Source of the DNA: Ruminococcus sp. CAG:254
GTDB lineage: Bacteria; Bacillota; Clostridia; Oscillospirales; Ruminococcaceae
Assembly: GCA_000433635.1 (NCBI GenBank)
Contig: HF997933.1
Span: 1 to 17,011 of the forward strand
Direction: 5' to 3'
DNA length: 17,011 bases
A program made the position numbers and the translations under genes. Shown piece by piece: positions 1-6,637 of this stretch. Position 1 is the stretch's first letter; the number at the start of each line of letters is the position of its first letter. The notes under the pieces are model-generated. The model saw nothing but the letters and a program-made list of their open reading frames with translations, was not told where the DNA came from and did no database searches.

Positions 1-101
1 CTCCTCCGCCGAGCTGAGCCAGCTCGACCGCAGTTTTCTGCAACAAAATCTGCCGATCTTCCCTTTGAAAATCAATTTTCCCGATAATTTGCGTTCTACT
101 C
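1..101. other. Left flank, no assignable gene
   Basis: This stretch precedes the nadE promoter. It holds two small inverted repeats: CGAGCT at 10-15 with AGCTCG at 21-26, and GCAG at 30-33 with CTGC at 38-41. A run of Ts follows the first, which could be the tail of a terminator for a gene left of the window. Two frames are open here: one + frame that would run on into nadE, and one - frame without a good start codon. Neither can be identified, so no gene is called. Confidence 0.3.
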
Positions 102-130
102 TTGCATCTTTCCGCTTTTTTCGGTATAAT
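102..130 (+). promoter_or_regulatory. Sigma-A promoter of nadE
   Basis: The -35 box is TTGCAT (102-107) and the -10 box is a perfect TATAAT (125-130), with the optimal 17-bp spacer. Transcription would begin near 137, about 30 bases before the nadE start codon at 168. The TTG at 102 is also in frame with nadE, but it lies inside the -35 box and cannot be the translation start. Confidence 0.8.
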
Positions 131-167
131 AGAGAAAAGAACGCTCAGGAGAAAGAGGAGAAGTACC

Positions 168-2084
168 ATGAAAAACGGGTTTTTCCCGATTGCCTGTGCA
201 ACGCCCCCCCTACGGGTGGCAGATTGCACCTATAACGCCGAGCAAATCATCTCCCTGACCAGAGAAGCTGCAAAAAACGGCAGTAAACTGGTCGTCTTTC
301 CGGAACTTTGCATAACCGGATATACTTGCGGTGATTTGTTCCTTCAGCAAATTCTATTAGACGGTGCGTTGCAAGCACTGCGTACCATTTTGAAAGAAAC
401 CAGTAACCTTTCCTGTATTTGTGTAGTCGGTCTGCCCATCCGGCATACCGGAGCAATTTATAACTGTGCAGCGGTCTGCTATCAGGGTTCTGTATTGGGC
501 ATCGTTCCAAAGCAGCATCTGCCCAACTACGGGGAATTTTACGAACAGCGTCACTTTACCCCTGGTATACCAGCAGACGGCAAGACGTTCTGGCAAGCAG
601 ATGGCATTGCTCCCTGCCCGTTCGGAGCACAACAGCTGTTCCAGTGTGCAGAAGCACCAGATTTCACCTTTGGCGTGGAACTCTGCGAAGATGTCTGGGT
701 TGCAGATACGCCTTCCGTTGCAATGGCTCGCATGGGTGCAACGCTGATTGTCAATCTCTCATGCAGCGATGAAATCATTGGAAAAGCTGCTTATCGCCGT
801 ACCATTTTGCAGGCAAAATCCGGTAGCCTGCTCTGTGCCTATGCCTATGCAGATGCCGGCATGGGCGAGTCCACGCAGGATATGGTCTTTGCCGGACACA
901 ACTTGATTTTAGAAAACAGTGCGATTCTGGCAGAATCCAAGCTATTTTCAGATGGTCTGCTCTATGCAGAACCGGACTTACAGCGAATGGCAGCAGAACG
1001 GCAGCGTTCCAACTCGTTCCAGCCGTTGCCGCTGACAACGGTCTGCACAAGATTTTTCATGCCGCTGACAGAAACTGCCCTGCATCGCTTTTTCTCTCCA
1101 ACACCGTTTGTGCCTGCCGGAGCAGCAGAACTTTCTGAACGCTGCGAAACCATCTTGACGTTGCAGGCAACGGGTCTGGCAACCCGTCTGCGACACATCG
1201 GCTGCAAAACGGCAGTCGTTGGCTTATCCGGCGGACTGGATTCCACATTGGCACTCATTGTGATGGTGCACGCTTTCGACCTGTTGGGACTGCCAAGAAG
1301 CGGAATGCTGGCTGTTACAATGCCCTGCTTTGGTACGACAGACCGTACTTATCAGAACGCTTGCCGTCTGGCAAAAGCCTATGGGGCAACTCTGCGAGAA
1401 ATTCCAATTCAAAAGAGTGTTCGACAGCATTTTGCTGACATTGGTCAAGACGAATCCGTTCACGATGTCACCTATGAAAACAGTCAGGCAAGAGAACGGA
1501 CACAAGTTCTCATGGATTTGGCAAACCAGTGCGGTGGGATTGTTGTTGGCACGGGTGACCTCTCAGAATTGGCTCTGGGCTGGGCAACCTACAACGGCGA
1601 CCATATGAGTATGTATGCCGTCAACGCCTCCATTCCAAAGACGTTGGTACGCTATCTGGTACAGTATGAAGCCAGCAAAACACCGGAAGCTCTCCGTGCC
1701 GTCCTGCTGGACGTTTTAGATACGCCCGTCAGTCCGGAACTGCTGCCGCCAGAACCAGATGGCACGATTGCACAGAAAACAGAAGATTTGGTTGGCCCTT
1801 ATGAGTTGCATGATTTCTTCCTGTATTATGTGCTGCGATTTGGATTCACGCCGTCTAAAATTTATCATCTGGCACAAAAAGCACTGGGCGGAAAGTATGA
1901 AACAGCAGTCATCTTGAAATGGCTTCGCAGTTTTTATCGGCGATTTTTCTCTCAGCAGTTCAAGCGTTCCTGCCTGCCGGATGCTCCGAAAGTCGGCAGC
2001 GTTACCCTCTCCCCAAGAGGTGACTGGCGAATGCCAAGCGATGCCTGCCGGACGCTGTGGCTGGCAGATTTGGAACAGCTGTAA
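168..2084 (+). CDS. nadE: Glutamine-dependent NAD+ synthetase
   Basis: Makes NAD+ from deamido-NAD+, ATP and glutamine, the last step of NAD biosynthesis, in the cytoplasm. The 638-residue protein has the usual two-domain layout of the long family. The N-terminal nitrilase-type glutaminase domain shows the catalytic triad E46 (FPEL), K115 (VPKQ) and C173 (ELCED). The C-terminal synthetase domain has the ATP-pyrophosphatase loop SGGLDS at 354-359 and the GTGDLSE stretch near 461-467. The start is ATG 168 because AGGAG (156-160) sits 7 bases upstream and the promoter lies just before it. The last third of the synthetase domain plus the downstream spacer is tandemly duplicated, but the gene itself appears intact. 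No terminator follows, so pyrE may be cotranscribed. Confidence 0.95.
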   Translation: MKNGFFPIACATPPLRVADCTYNAEQIISLTREAAKNGSKLVVFPELCITGYTCGDLFLQQILLDGALQALRTILKETSNLSCICVVGLPIRHTGAIYNCAAVCYQGSVLGIVPKQHLPNYGEFYEQRHFTPGIPADGKTFWQADGIAPCPFGAQQLFQCAEAPDFTFGVELCEDVWVADTPSVAMARMGATLIVNLSCSDEIIGKAAYRRTILQAKSGSLLCAYAYADAGMGESTQDMVFAGHNLILENSAILAESKLFSDGLLYAEPDLQRMAAERQRSNSFQPLPLTTVCTRFFMPLTETALHRFFSPTPFVPAGAAELSERCETILTLQATGLATRLRHIGCKTAVVGLSGGLDSTLALIVMVHAFDLLGLPRSGMLAVTMPCFGTTDRTYQNACRLAKAYGATLREIPIQKSVRQHFADIGQDESVHDVTYENSQARERTQVLMDLANQCGGIVVGTGDLSELALGWATYNGDHMSMYAVNASIPKTLVRYLVQYEASKTPEALRAVLLDVLDTPVSPELLPPEPDGTIAQKTEDLVGPYELHDFFLYYVLRFGFTPSKIYHLAQKALGGKYETAVILKWLRSFYRRFFSQQFKRSCLPDAPKVGSVTLSPRGDWRMPSDACRTLWLADLEQL

Positions 2085-2134
2085 TTTTATTGTTTCTTCG
2101 TTGCAATTGCAACTTTGATTCTATTTCATATCAA
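1839..2134 (+). repeat. Tandem duplication, unit 1 (in nadE 3' end)
   Basis: First unit of a tandem duplication with a constant offset of 296 bases. It covers the last 82 or so codons of nadE, the stop codon and about 50 bases of spacer. Up to the nadE stop, unit 2 differs at eight positions. Six of these lie between 1847 and 1898, and the other two are at 2012 and 2021. The 3' edge is blurred by a 1-base indel near 2126. Confidence 0.95.
2100..2113. promoter_or_regulatory. Perfect 14-bp palindrome, copy 1
   Basis: GTTGCAATTGCAAC is a perfect palindrome 16 bases after the nadE stop. It is short, has no loop and is not followed by a U-run, so it does not look like a terminator. It may be a protein-binding dyad that was copied along with the duplication. 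The function is unknown. Confidence 0.4.
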
Positions 2135-2380
2135 ATTGGATTGACACCGCCTAAAATTTATCATCTGGCATAAAAAGCACTGGGCGGAAAATAGGAAACA
2201 GCAGTCATCTTGAAATGGCTTCGCAGTTTTTATCGGCGATTTTTCTCTCAGCAGTTCAAGCGTTCCTGCCTGCCGGATGCTCCGAAAGTCGGCAGCGTTA
2301 CCCTCTCACCAAGAGGCGACTGGCGAATGCCAAGCGATGCCTGCCGGACGCTGTGGCTGGCAGATTTGGAACAGCTGTAA
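2135..2380 (+). pseudogene. nadE C-terminal remnant
   Basis: Non-functional copy of the nadE C-terminus, within duplication unit 2. In the ancestral reading frame it has two premature stops: the codon matching Q570 (CAA) is TAA at 2171-2173, and the codon matching Y577 (TAT) is TAG at 2192-2194. It has no start codon or ribosome-binding site of its own. The remaining frame runs to the duplicated stop at 2378-2380. Confidence 0.85.
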
Positions 2381-2395
2381 TTTTATTGTTTCTTC

Positions 2396-2409
2396 GTTGC
2401 AATTGCAAC
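2396..2409. promoter_or_regulatory. Perfect 14-bp palindrome, copy 2, upstream of pyrE
   Basis: Identical copy of the palindrome at 2100-2113, now 38 bases before the pyrE start. Before the duplication there would have been a single copy in this position relative to pyrE. It could be an operator for pyrE, but no convincing -10 box accompanies it, so this remains a guess. Confidence 0.4.
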
Positions 2410-2447
2410 TTTGATTTTATTTTCACATCAGAAAGGAAGTATCCCAA

Positions 2448-3107
2448 ATGACTTACAAAGAAGAATTTATCCGGTTTATGGTGGACTGTGGCGTTTTGAC
2501 GTTCGGTTCGTTTACCCTCAAGAGCGGCAGACAAGCCCCGTATTTCATCAATACCGGCAACTATAAAACCGGCAAACAGCTGGCTCAGCTCGGCAAATAT
2601 TATGCTGCCTGCATGAAAGAACACGGACTGAACCCAGACACCTTGTTTGGACCTGCTTACAAGGGCATTCCGCTTGCAACCAGTGCAGCCGTTGCTTTGG
2701 CAACCGAATACGACCAGGAAGTCGGCTACTGCTTCGACCGAAAGGAAGTCAAAGACCACGGTGAAGGCGGCATGTTTGTCGGCAAAAAACTGGCTAACGG
2801 TGACAAAGTTGTCATCATCGAAGATGTTATGACTTCCGGCAAGGCAATGGCAGAAGTTTACCCGAAGCTGACAGGTGCAGCAAAGGTGGACATCATCGGT
2901 ATGGTCATCACGGTAGACCGGATGGAAAAGGCATTGCAGGGCAATCAGTCTGCCGTTCAGACCGTCTATGAAACCTATGGTGTTCCGGTTTATGCCATCG
3001 TCAACATGGAAGACATCATTGCAGCCATTCAGAACGATGTCATCCCAGGCAAAGAATATCTGGATGCCATGCTGGCATATCGGGAACAGTATGGCGTAAC
3101 AGCATAA
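2448..3107 (+). CDS. pyrE: Orotate phosphoribosyltransferase
   Basis: Transfers the phosphoribosyl group of PRPP to orotate to give orotidine 5'-monophosphate, the fifth step of de novo pyrimidine synthesis. The protein has 219 residues, normal for the family. It shows the PRPP-binding motif VVIIEDVMTSGKA (121-133). It also has the catalytic flexible loop FDRKEVKDHGEGG (96-108), with the conserved lysines and histidine, and the N-terminal substrate segment FTLKSGRQAPYF (22-33). Start ATG 2448 follows AAAGGAAG at 2432-2439. No other pyrimidine genes are adjacent. The promoter is unclear: it may be read from nadE through the duplicated spacer. A strong terminator follows 24 bases after the stop. 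Confidence 0.95.
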   Translation: MTYKEEFIRFMVDCGVLTFGSFTLKSGRQAPYFINTGNYKTGKQLAQLGKYYAACMKEHGLNPDTLFGPAYKGIPLATSAAVALATEYDQEVGYCFDRKEVKDHGEGGMFVGKKLANGDKVVIIEDVMTSGKAMAEVYPKLTGAAKVDIIGMVITVDRMEKALQGNQSAVQTVYETYGVPVYAIVNMEDIIAAIQNDVIPGKEYLDAMLAYREQYGVTA

Positions 3108-3131
3108 CATTTCTCCATCTCGAACCAACAG

Positions 3132-3169
3132 AATGCCCCTTTTCTGCACGAACAAAGGGGCATTTTTTC
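3132..3169 (+). terminator. Rho-independent terminator of pyrE
   Basis: An 11-bp perfect stem (3132-3142 with 3154-3164; core TGCCCC/GGGGCA) has an 11-base loop and is followed by a T-run (3163-3168). It ends the nadE-pyrE unit. Confidence 0.9.
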
Positions 3170-3209
3170 TATCATCCCTTTGAAATTTGAAAAAGGAGGC
3201 ATTCATTCT

Positions 3210-3827
3210 TTGGCAAAACAACACTGGAAAGGCAGCGTCCTATTAGCACCTGTTCCACCGGTACTGGTCAGCTGCGGAACAATGGAACACCCCAATATCT
3301 TAACAATTGCATGGACAGGAGTTCTGAACACGCATCCGCCTATGGTTTCTATTTCTGTTCGCCCCACTCGCTATTCTTACCCGATTCTCATGGAACAGCG
3401 AGAATTTGTCATCAACCTGCCGACCTCTGCAATGTGTCGAGAAACAGACTTCTGCGGCTGCCGGAGCGGAAAAGATATTGATAAATTTCAAGCCTGTCAC
3501 TTTACCCCAGAGCCAGCACAAACCGTTTCTGCTCCGCTGATTGCAGAATGTCCGGTCAGTCTGGAATGTAAGATTCAATCCACACAGCTGCTCGGCACGC
3601 ATGAACTGATGCTGGCAGAAATTACAGCGGTCAATGTGGAAGAACGCTATGTGGACAGCAAAGGCAAACTGAATCTCCAGCAAATGGGACTGCTCGCCTA
3701 CGCTCATGGGGAATATTTCTCGCTGGGCAGAAAATTAGGCGATTTCGGTTATTCCGTCCGCAAGAAGAAAAAAACACCCAAAAAGCCCCCTCAGAATAAA
3801 AAACAACTTCCCTCTCAGAAAGCGTGA
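3210..3827 (+). CDS. Flavin reductase-like FMN-binding protein
   Basis: A 205-residue protein of the flavin reductase/flavoredoxin-like split-barrel fold, which binds FMN and transfers electrons from NAD(P)H or ferredoxin-like donors. The natural substrate cannot be told. Family features are the early strand VPPVLVSCG (15-23), the core NILTIAWTGVLNTHPPMVSISV (29-50), REFVINLPTS (64-73), and the ECPVSLEC and HELMLAEI segments (113-138). TTG 3210 is chosen as start because AGGAGG (3194-3199) lies 10 bases upstream; an earlier TTG at 3180 lies before this site. The last 22 residues form a lysine/proline-rich tail (184-205) beyond the usual fold. It is 7 bases ahead of the HD-domain gene, so the two are probably cotranscribed. 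No clear promoter is seen after the pyrE terminator. Confidence 0.85.
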   Translation: MAKQHWKGSVLLAPVPPVLVSCGTMEHPNILTIAWTGVLNTHPPMVSISVRPTRYSYPILMEQREFVINLPTSAMCRETDFCGCRSGKDIDKFQACHFTPEPAQTVSAPLIAECPVSLECKIQSTQLLGTHELMLAEITAVNVEERYVDSKGKLNLQQMGLLAYAHGEYFSLGRKLGDFGYSVRKKKKTPKKPPQNKKQLPSQKA

Positions 3828-3834
3828 TTCTACG

Positions 3835-4440
3835 ATGACAGACCGTTTAAAACAACAACTGGATTTCATCCTGGAAATCGACCAAGAAAAAAATATTCTC
3901 CGGCAAACCCACCTCTCCCACCACGGCAGACGGGAAAATGATGCGGAACATGCCTGGCATATGACCATTATGGCATACCTGCTGAAAGAATACGCCAACG
4001 AACCCATCGACATTGCAAAAGTGATGATGATGTGCCTGCTGCACGATGTGGTAGAAATTGATGCCGGCGATACTTACGCTTATGATGAAGTTGGCAAGCA
4101 GACCCAGCAGGCACGGGAAGCCGCTGCAAAAGAACGCATTTATTCGCTCCTGCCGGACGACCAGAAACAGGAATTGCAGGCACTGTTTGACGAATTTGAA
4201 GCCCGTCAAACCCCAGAATCTAAATTCGCCCATGCCATGGACAACTTACAGCCGCTCCTGCTCAACGACAGCAATCAGGGCAGCGACTGGAGAGAGCATA
4301 CCGTCACAGCGAAACAGGTCTACCATCGGCAAATTCAAACGAAAGACGGCTCGGAAGTGCTCTTTGATTTAACCGACCAAATTCTCCAGAAAAACATTGC
4401 AGACGGAAATCTGCCGGACACCGCTCCGAAAATCTCGTAA
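3835..4440 (+). CDS. HD-domain phosphohydrolase (YfbR/HDDC2-like)
   Basis: A 201-residue metal-dependent phosphohydrolase of the HD superfamily, closest in layout to the YfbR/HDDC2 group, which includes 5'-deoxynucleotidases. The HD metal ligands are visible: H39 (DAEHAWHM), the H70-D71 pair (LLHDVVEIDAGD) and D136 (AMDNLQP). The supporting acidic residues E74 and D76 are also present. Dephosphorylation of deoxynucleoside monophosphates is therefore possible but not shown. There is only a weak ribosome-binding site before ATG 3835. The upstream stop codon lies 7 bases away, so translation is probably coupled to the flavin reductase gene. No terminator is seen after the stop; the next promoter follows within 20 bases. 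Confidence 0.85.
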   Translation: MTDRLKQQLDFILEIDQEKNILRQTHLSHHGRRENDAEHAWHMTIMAYLLKEYANEPIDIAKVMMMCLLHDVVEIDAGDTYAYDEVGKQTQQAREAAAKERIYSLLPDDQKQELQALFDEFEARQTPESKFAHAMDNLQPLLLNDSNQGSDWREHTVTAKQVYHRQIQTKDGSEVLFDLTDQILQKNIADGNLPDTAPKIS

Positions 4441-4457
4441 TTTTGCACAAAAATCAA

Positions 4458-4487
4458 TTGACAACCACACGCAGATTATGCTATAAT
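4458..4487 (+). promoter_or_regulatory. Consensus sigma-A promoter of the TPR operon
   Basis: Perfect -35 TTGACA (4458-4463) and perfect -10 TATAAT (4482-4487), with an 18-bp spacer and an extended -10 (TGC at 4479-4481). This is the strongest promoter in the window. A leader of about 70 bases follows before ATG 4563. Confidence 0.92.
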
Positions 4488-4562
4488 AGAAAAAGCAGTG
4501 AAATTTCCCTGCCCTTCCATGAAAAAAATTTTTAAATTACCGTTGAAAAGGAGTAACCCCTC

Positions 4563-5630
4563 ATGGCAAAAACAATTGATGAAATTATGGCGGAAGCAAG
4601 AAATGGCTTGACTGGTGAAAAGAGTGTGGATATGGTTCATCTGGAACATATCGCAGAAGAATATGCCGGAACAGAAATCGGCAAAGAAGTCGAAAGTCAA
4701 ATTGCTGACCTTGCTTATGAAATTCTTCCAGATGAGCAAAAAGAAAGAGTTGCAAAAATGCTGTATATTGACGGCAAGCGGATGGACAAGGTTTTCGCTG
4801 AAGCCGTTGAACTGGTCAACCAGAAGAAAATTAAGGAAGCTTTCAAGCTGACCGAAGCTCTCTATACAAAAATCTGCATCAACTTCCGGGAAACCGAAGA
4901 ACATTTGTACTTGAGTATGCGGAACACGCTGGAACATCAGCTGTATCTGTTCTTCTATCATCCGTCTAAGAAACTGATTCGTGCTCCGTTTGACCTGTGT
5001 GCAATGGTCATGCTGCACGGCTATGTACTGCTGGATCTTGGCAGAGCAGAAGAAGCGGTTTCCGTTCTGGAAGATGCGATTCGATACAATCCGCTGAATT
5101 CAGACCCGTATTTTGAAATGGCAGAATGCTATAAGTATCTGAAGCAGCCGGAAGATTTGCTCGGCGTAACCAAGGAAACCCTTTCCGTTGCCACTACACC
5201 GGTAACACTCTCCAGATGCTATTGCAACCTCGGTTTCTACTGCATTGAAAAGAAAGACTATGACAGTGCAATCTGCTTCTATTATGAAAGCTTGATCTAT
5301 GCTGACCATCCGGGCGTACAGGCAGAATTACACCACATTCACACCATCACCCAGAAAAAGATTGTTCCGCCGACCAGAGAAGAAGTCAACAAGGCTTTTG
5401 AAAAATACGGCATGGAACCGGGTGCAAGCAAGGAAGTCGTTGGCGTTGCTGCTGCTCTGGCAAAGGAAGCCATCGAAAAGAAAGACTTGTCCGGCTCACA
5501 GTTCTATCTGCTTGTTGTTTACAGCCTGACCAATGACCCAGAAGTGAAAGAACTGCTGGAAAAAGTTTCTCCGAAGAAAAAGGCTGCCAAAACAGAAGCA
5601 GGCGAAAAGCCAATTCAGCAGACCAAGTAA
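4563..5630 (+). CDS. Tetratricopeptide-repeat protein
   Basis: A 355-residue soluble protein with no signal peptide or membrane segment. TPR-like helical pairs can be seen around 148-181 (GYVLLDLGRAEEAVSVLEDAIRYNP, the clearest), 182-210 and 216-249 (NLGFYCIEKKDYDSAICFYYESL). TPRs usually mediate protein-protein contacts, and no enzymatic motif is visible. Residues 1-145 are mainly helical and acidic and are not recognised. The C-terminal tail (336-355) is lysine-rich and low in complexity. Start ATG 4563 has AAAGGAG (4547-4553) 9 bases upstream. It is first in an operon with a DUF3784 membrane protein and a Nudix hydrolase, driven by a near-consensus promoter, so it is probably well expressed. 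The function is unknown. Confidence 0.85.
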   Translation: MAKTIDEIMAEARNGLTGEKSVDMVHLEHIAEEYAGTEIGKEVESQIADLAYEILPDEQKERVAKMLYIDGKRMDKVFAEAVELVNQKKIKEAFKLTEALYTKICINFRETEEHLYLSMRNTLEHQLYLFFYHPSKKLIRAPFDLCAMVMLHGYVLLDLGRAEEAVSVLEDAIRYNPLNSDPYFEMAECYKYLKQPEDLLGVTKETLSVATTPVTLSRCYCNLGFYCIEKKDYDSAICFYYESLIYADHPGVQAELHHIHTITQKKIVPPTREEVNKAFEKYGMEPGASKEVVGVAAALAKEAIEKKDLSGSQFYLLVVYSLTNDPEVKELLEKVSPKKKAAKTEAGEKPIQQTK

Positions 5631-5661
5631 CCCCGTTTCTACACAAAAGGAGTGGTGAACA

Positions 5662-6012
5662 ATGGGTGATTGGATTGGATTCAGCATCATGCTGCTTTTC
5701 TCCATTGGCTGTTATGTGCTATCTGGATTCTTCCTGCACGGAAAAGGTGCATGTTTGATTGCCGGATATAACACCATGTCAAAAAAAGAACAAGAACAAT
5801 ACGATAAAGACAAACTTTGTCGCTCTACTGGCTACGGCATGCTCATCATCGGAATAGCATTGACTTTGCTCTCGTGTGTGATTCTGCTGACAGAAATCAT
5901 TCCCGTTCTGCCAGAATGGACGTTAATCGCTGGTAACATTGGTTTTTGTAGCATTGTAGCACTGGTCACGTTGGGCAATCTGCTGTTCAGCAATACCAAA
6001 GCAAAAAAATAA
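5662..6012 (+). CDS. DUF3784 family membrane protein
   Basis: A 116-residue integral membrane protein with three predicted membrane segments: about 5-25, 57-79 and 86-108. The motif GKGACLIAGYNTMSKKEQEQYD (27-48), just after the first helix, is characteristic of DUF3784, a family common in Firmicutes with no established role. In this family the motif sits between helix 1 and the rest. Start ATG 5662 has AAAGGAG (5646-5652) at good distance. It lies 31 bases after the TPR gene and 43 bases before the Nudix gene, so the three are likely one transcript. Confidence 0.8.
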   Translation: MGDWIGFSIMLLFSIGCYVLSGFFLHGKGACLIAGYNTMSKKEQEQYDKDKLCRSTGYGMLIIGIALTLLSCVILLTEIIPVLPEWTLIAGNIGFCSIVALVTLGNLLFSNTKAKK

Positions 6013-6015
6013 TCA

Positions 6016-6041
6016 ATCACGTCCGCAACTGTGCGGATGAT
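6016..6041 (+). promoter_or_regulatory. Small hairpin before the Nudix ribosome-binding site
   Basis: TCCGCA (6022-6027) pairs with TGCGGA (6032-6037) around a 4-base loop. A further ATCA/TGAT pair lies outside a 2-base bulge (6016-6019 with 6038-6041). The hairpin ends directly against the Shine-Dalgarno AGGAGG (6043-6048) and has no U-run. It could modulate translation or mark an mRNA processing end. Confidence 0.4.
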
Positions 6042-6055
6042 CAGGAGGACTTACC

Positions 6056-6559
6056 ATGGAACAATGGGATATTTACGATGAAAACAAACAGAAAACCGGA
6101 CGGACAATGAACCGCAACGACTGGAATATGCAGCCGGGCGATTTTCACCTGACGGTACTGGGCGTATTATGCCGTCCAGATGGTACTTACCTGATTACCC
6201 GCCGCAGAATGGACAAAGAATGGGCACCGGGCTGCTGGGAAGTGCCGGGCGGCGGTGTTCGTGCCGGAGAATCTGCTGAAGATGCTGTAAAACGAGAAAT
6301 CTTAGAAGAAACTGGCGTGGATGTTTCCAACGCAGACGGCGGCTATGTTTTCTCTTACAAGCGAGTAAATCCGGAAGAGAAAAACAACTATTTTGTGGAC
6401 ATCTTCCGCTATACCATGGATATTCCGGATTCTGCTGTACATACACAGGAACGGGAAGTCATGGAATATGCATTTGCAACGCTGGAACAGATTCAGGAAT
6501 ACGGAAAACAAGGTGTATTCCTGCACTACGACAGCATCAAGCAGGTATTTACCGACTAA
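6056..6559 (+). CDS. Nudix hydrolase
   Basis: A 167-residue Nudix-family enzyme, which hydrolyses nucleoside diphosphates linked to another group X; the substrate is unknown. A complete Nudix box spans 66-88, with E72, R80, E81, E84, E85 and G87 in their proper places (GX5EX7REUXEEXGU). The N-terminal WDIYDENKQKTGRT (4-17) resembles the start of Nudix proteins often annotated as isopentenyl-diphosphate-isomerase-like, but this similarity is not enough to assign that activity. Start ATG 6056 follows AGGAGG at 6043-6048. It is the last gene of the TPR-DUF3784-Nudix unit and is closed by a strong bidirectional terminator. Confidence 0.92.
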   Translation: MEQWDIYDENKQKTGRTMNRNDWNMQPGDFHLTVLGVLCRPDGTYLITRRRMDKEWAPGCWEVPGGGVRAGESAEDAVKREILEETGVDVSNADGGYVFSYKRVNPEEKNNYFVDIFRYTMDIPDSAVHTQEREVMEYAFATLEQIQEYGKQGVFLHYDSIKQVFTD

Positions 6560-6587
6560 TTTTTATATTCACAACAACAACCATACA

Positions 6588-6631
6588 AAAAAAGGACAGG
6601 ATGACGATTGCATGCCATCTTGTCCTTTTTT
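6588..6631. terminator. Bidirectional terminator between Nudix and hemW
   Basis: A 16-bp stem with one G-U pair (6588-6603 with 6616-6631; core GGACA/TGTCC) and a 12-base loop. A-run and T-run flanks give a U-tract on both strands. It lies between two converging genes and can serve both. Confidence 0.9.
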
Positions 6632-6637
6632 GTCTAT

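Larger units (their letters stand above)
2135..2430 (+). repeat. Tandem duplication, unit 2 (nadE-pyrE spacer)
   Basis: Second unit, directly abutting the first and ending just before the pyrE Shine-Dalgarno. It fills almost the entire 363-base nadE-pyrE spacer, so the spacer holds no independent gene. Positions 2195-2307 match 1899-2011 without a change. The simplest history is a tandem duplication running from inside nadE to just upstream of the pyrE ribosome-binding site. Confidence 0.95.

Noticed and set aside
1..100. Open - strand frame at the left edge (ends with residues like AVELAQLGGG)
   Set aside because: It looks protein-like but has no ATG or good ribosome-binding site in the window, and a + frame is also open, so no gene was called.
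102..167. Longer N-terminus of nadE from TTG 102
   Set aside because: The TTG is part of the -35 box and the start at 168 has a strong Shine-Dalgarno.
2141..2146. TTGACA (-35-like) at the start of duplication unit 2
   Set aside because: No -10 box lies at 16-18 bp; the nearest candidate, CATAAA, is 22 bp away.
2215..2451. 78-codon + frame in the nadE-pyrE spacer
   Set aside because: It is the duplicated nadE end read in another frame and has no ribosome-binding site.
2298..3224. 308-codon open frame on the - strand across pyrE
   Set aside because: It is antisense to an unmistakable pyrE with full motifs, contains no recognisable domain, and reads through the pyrE terminator and the nadE remnant.
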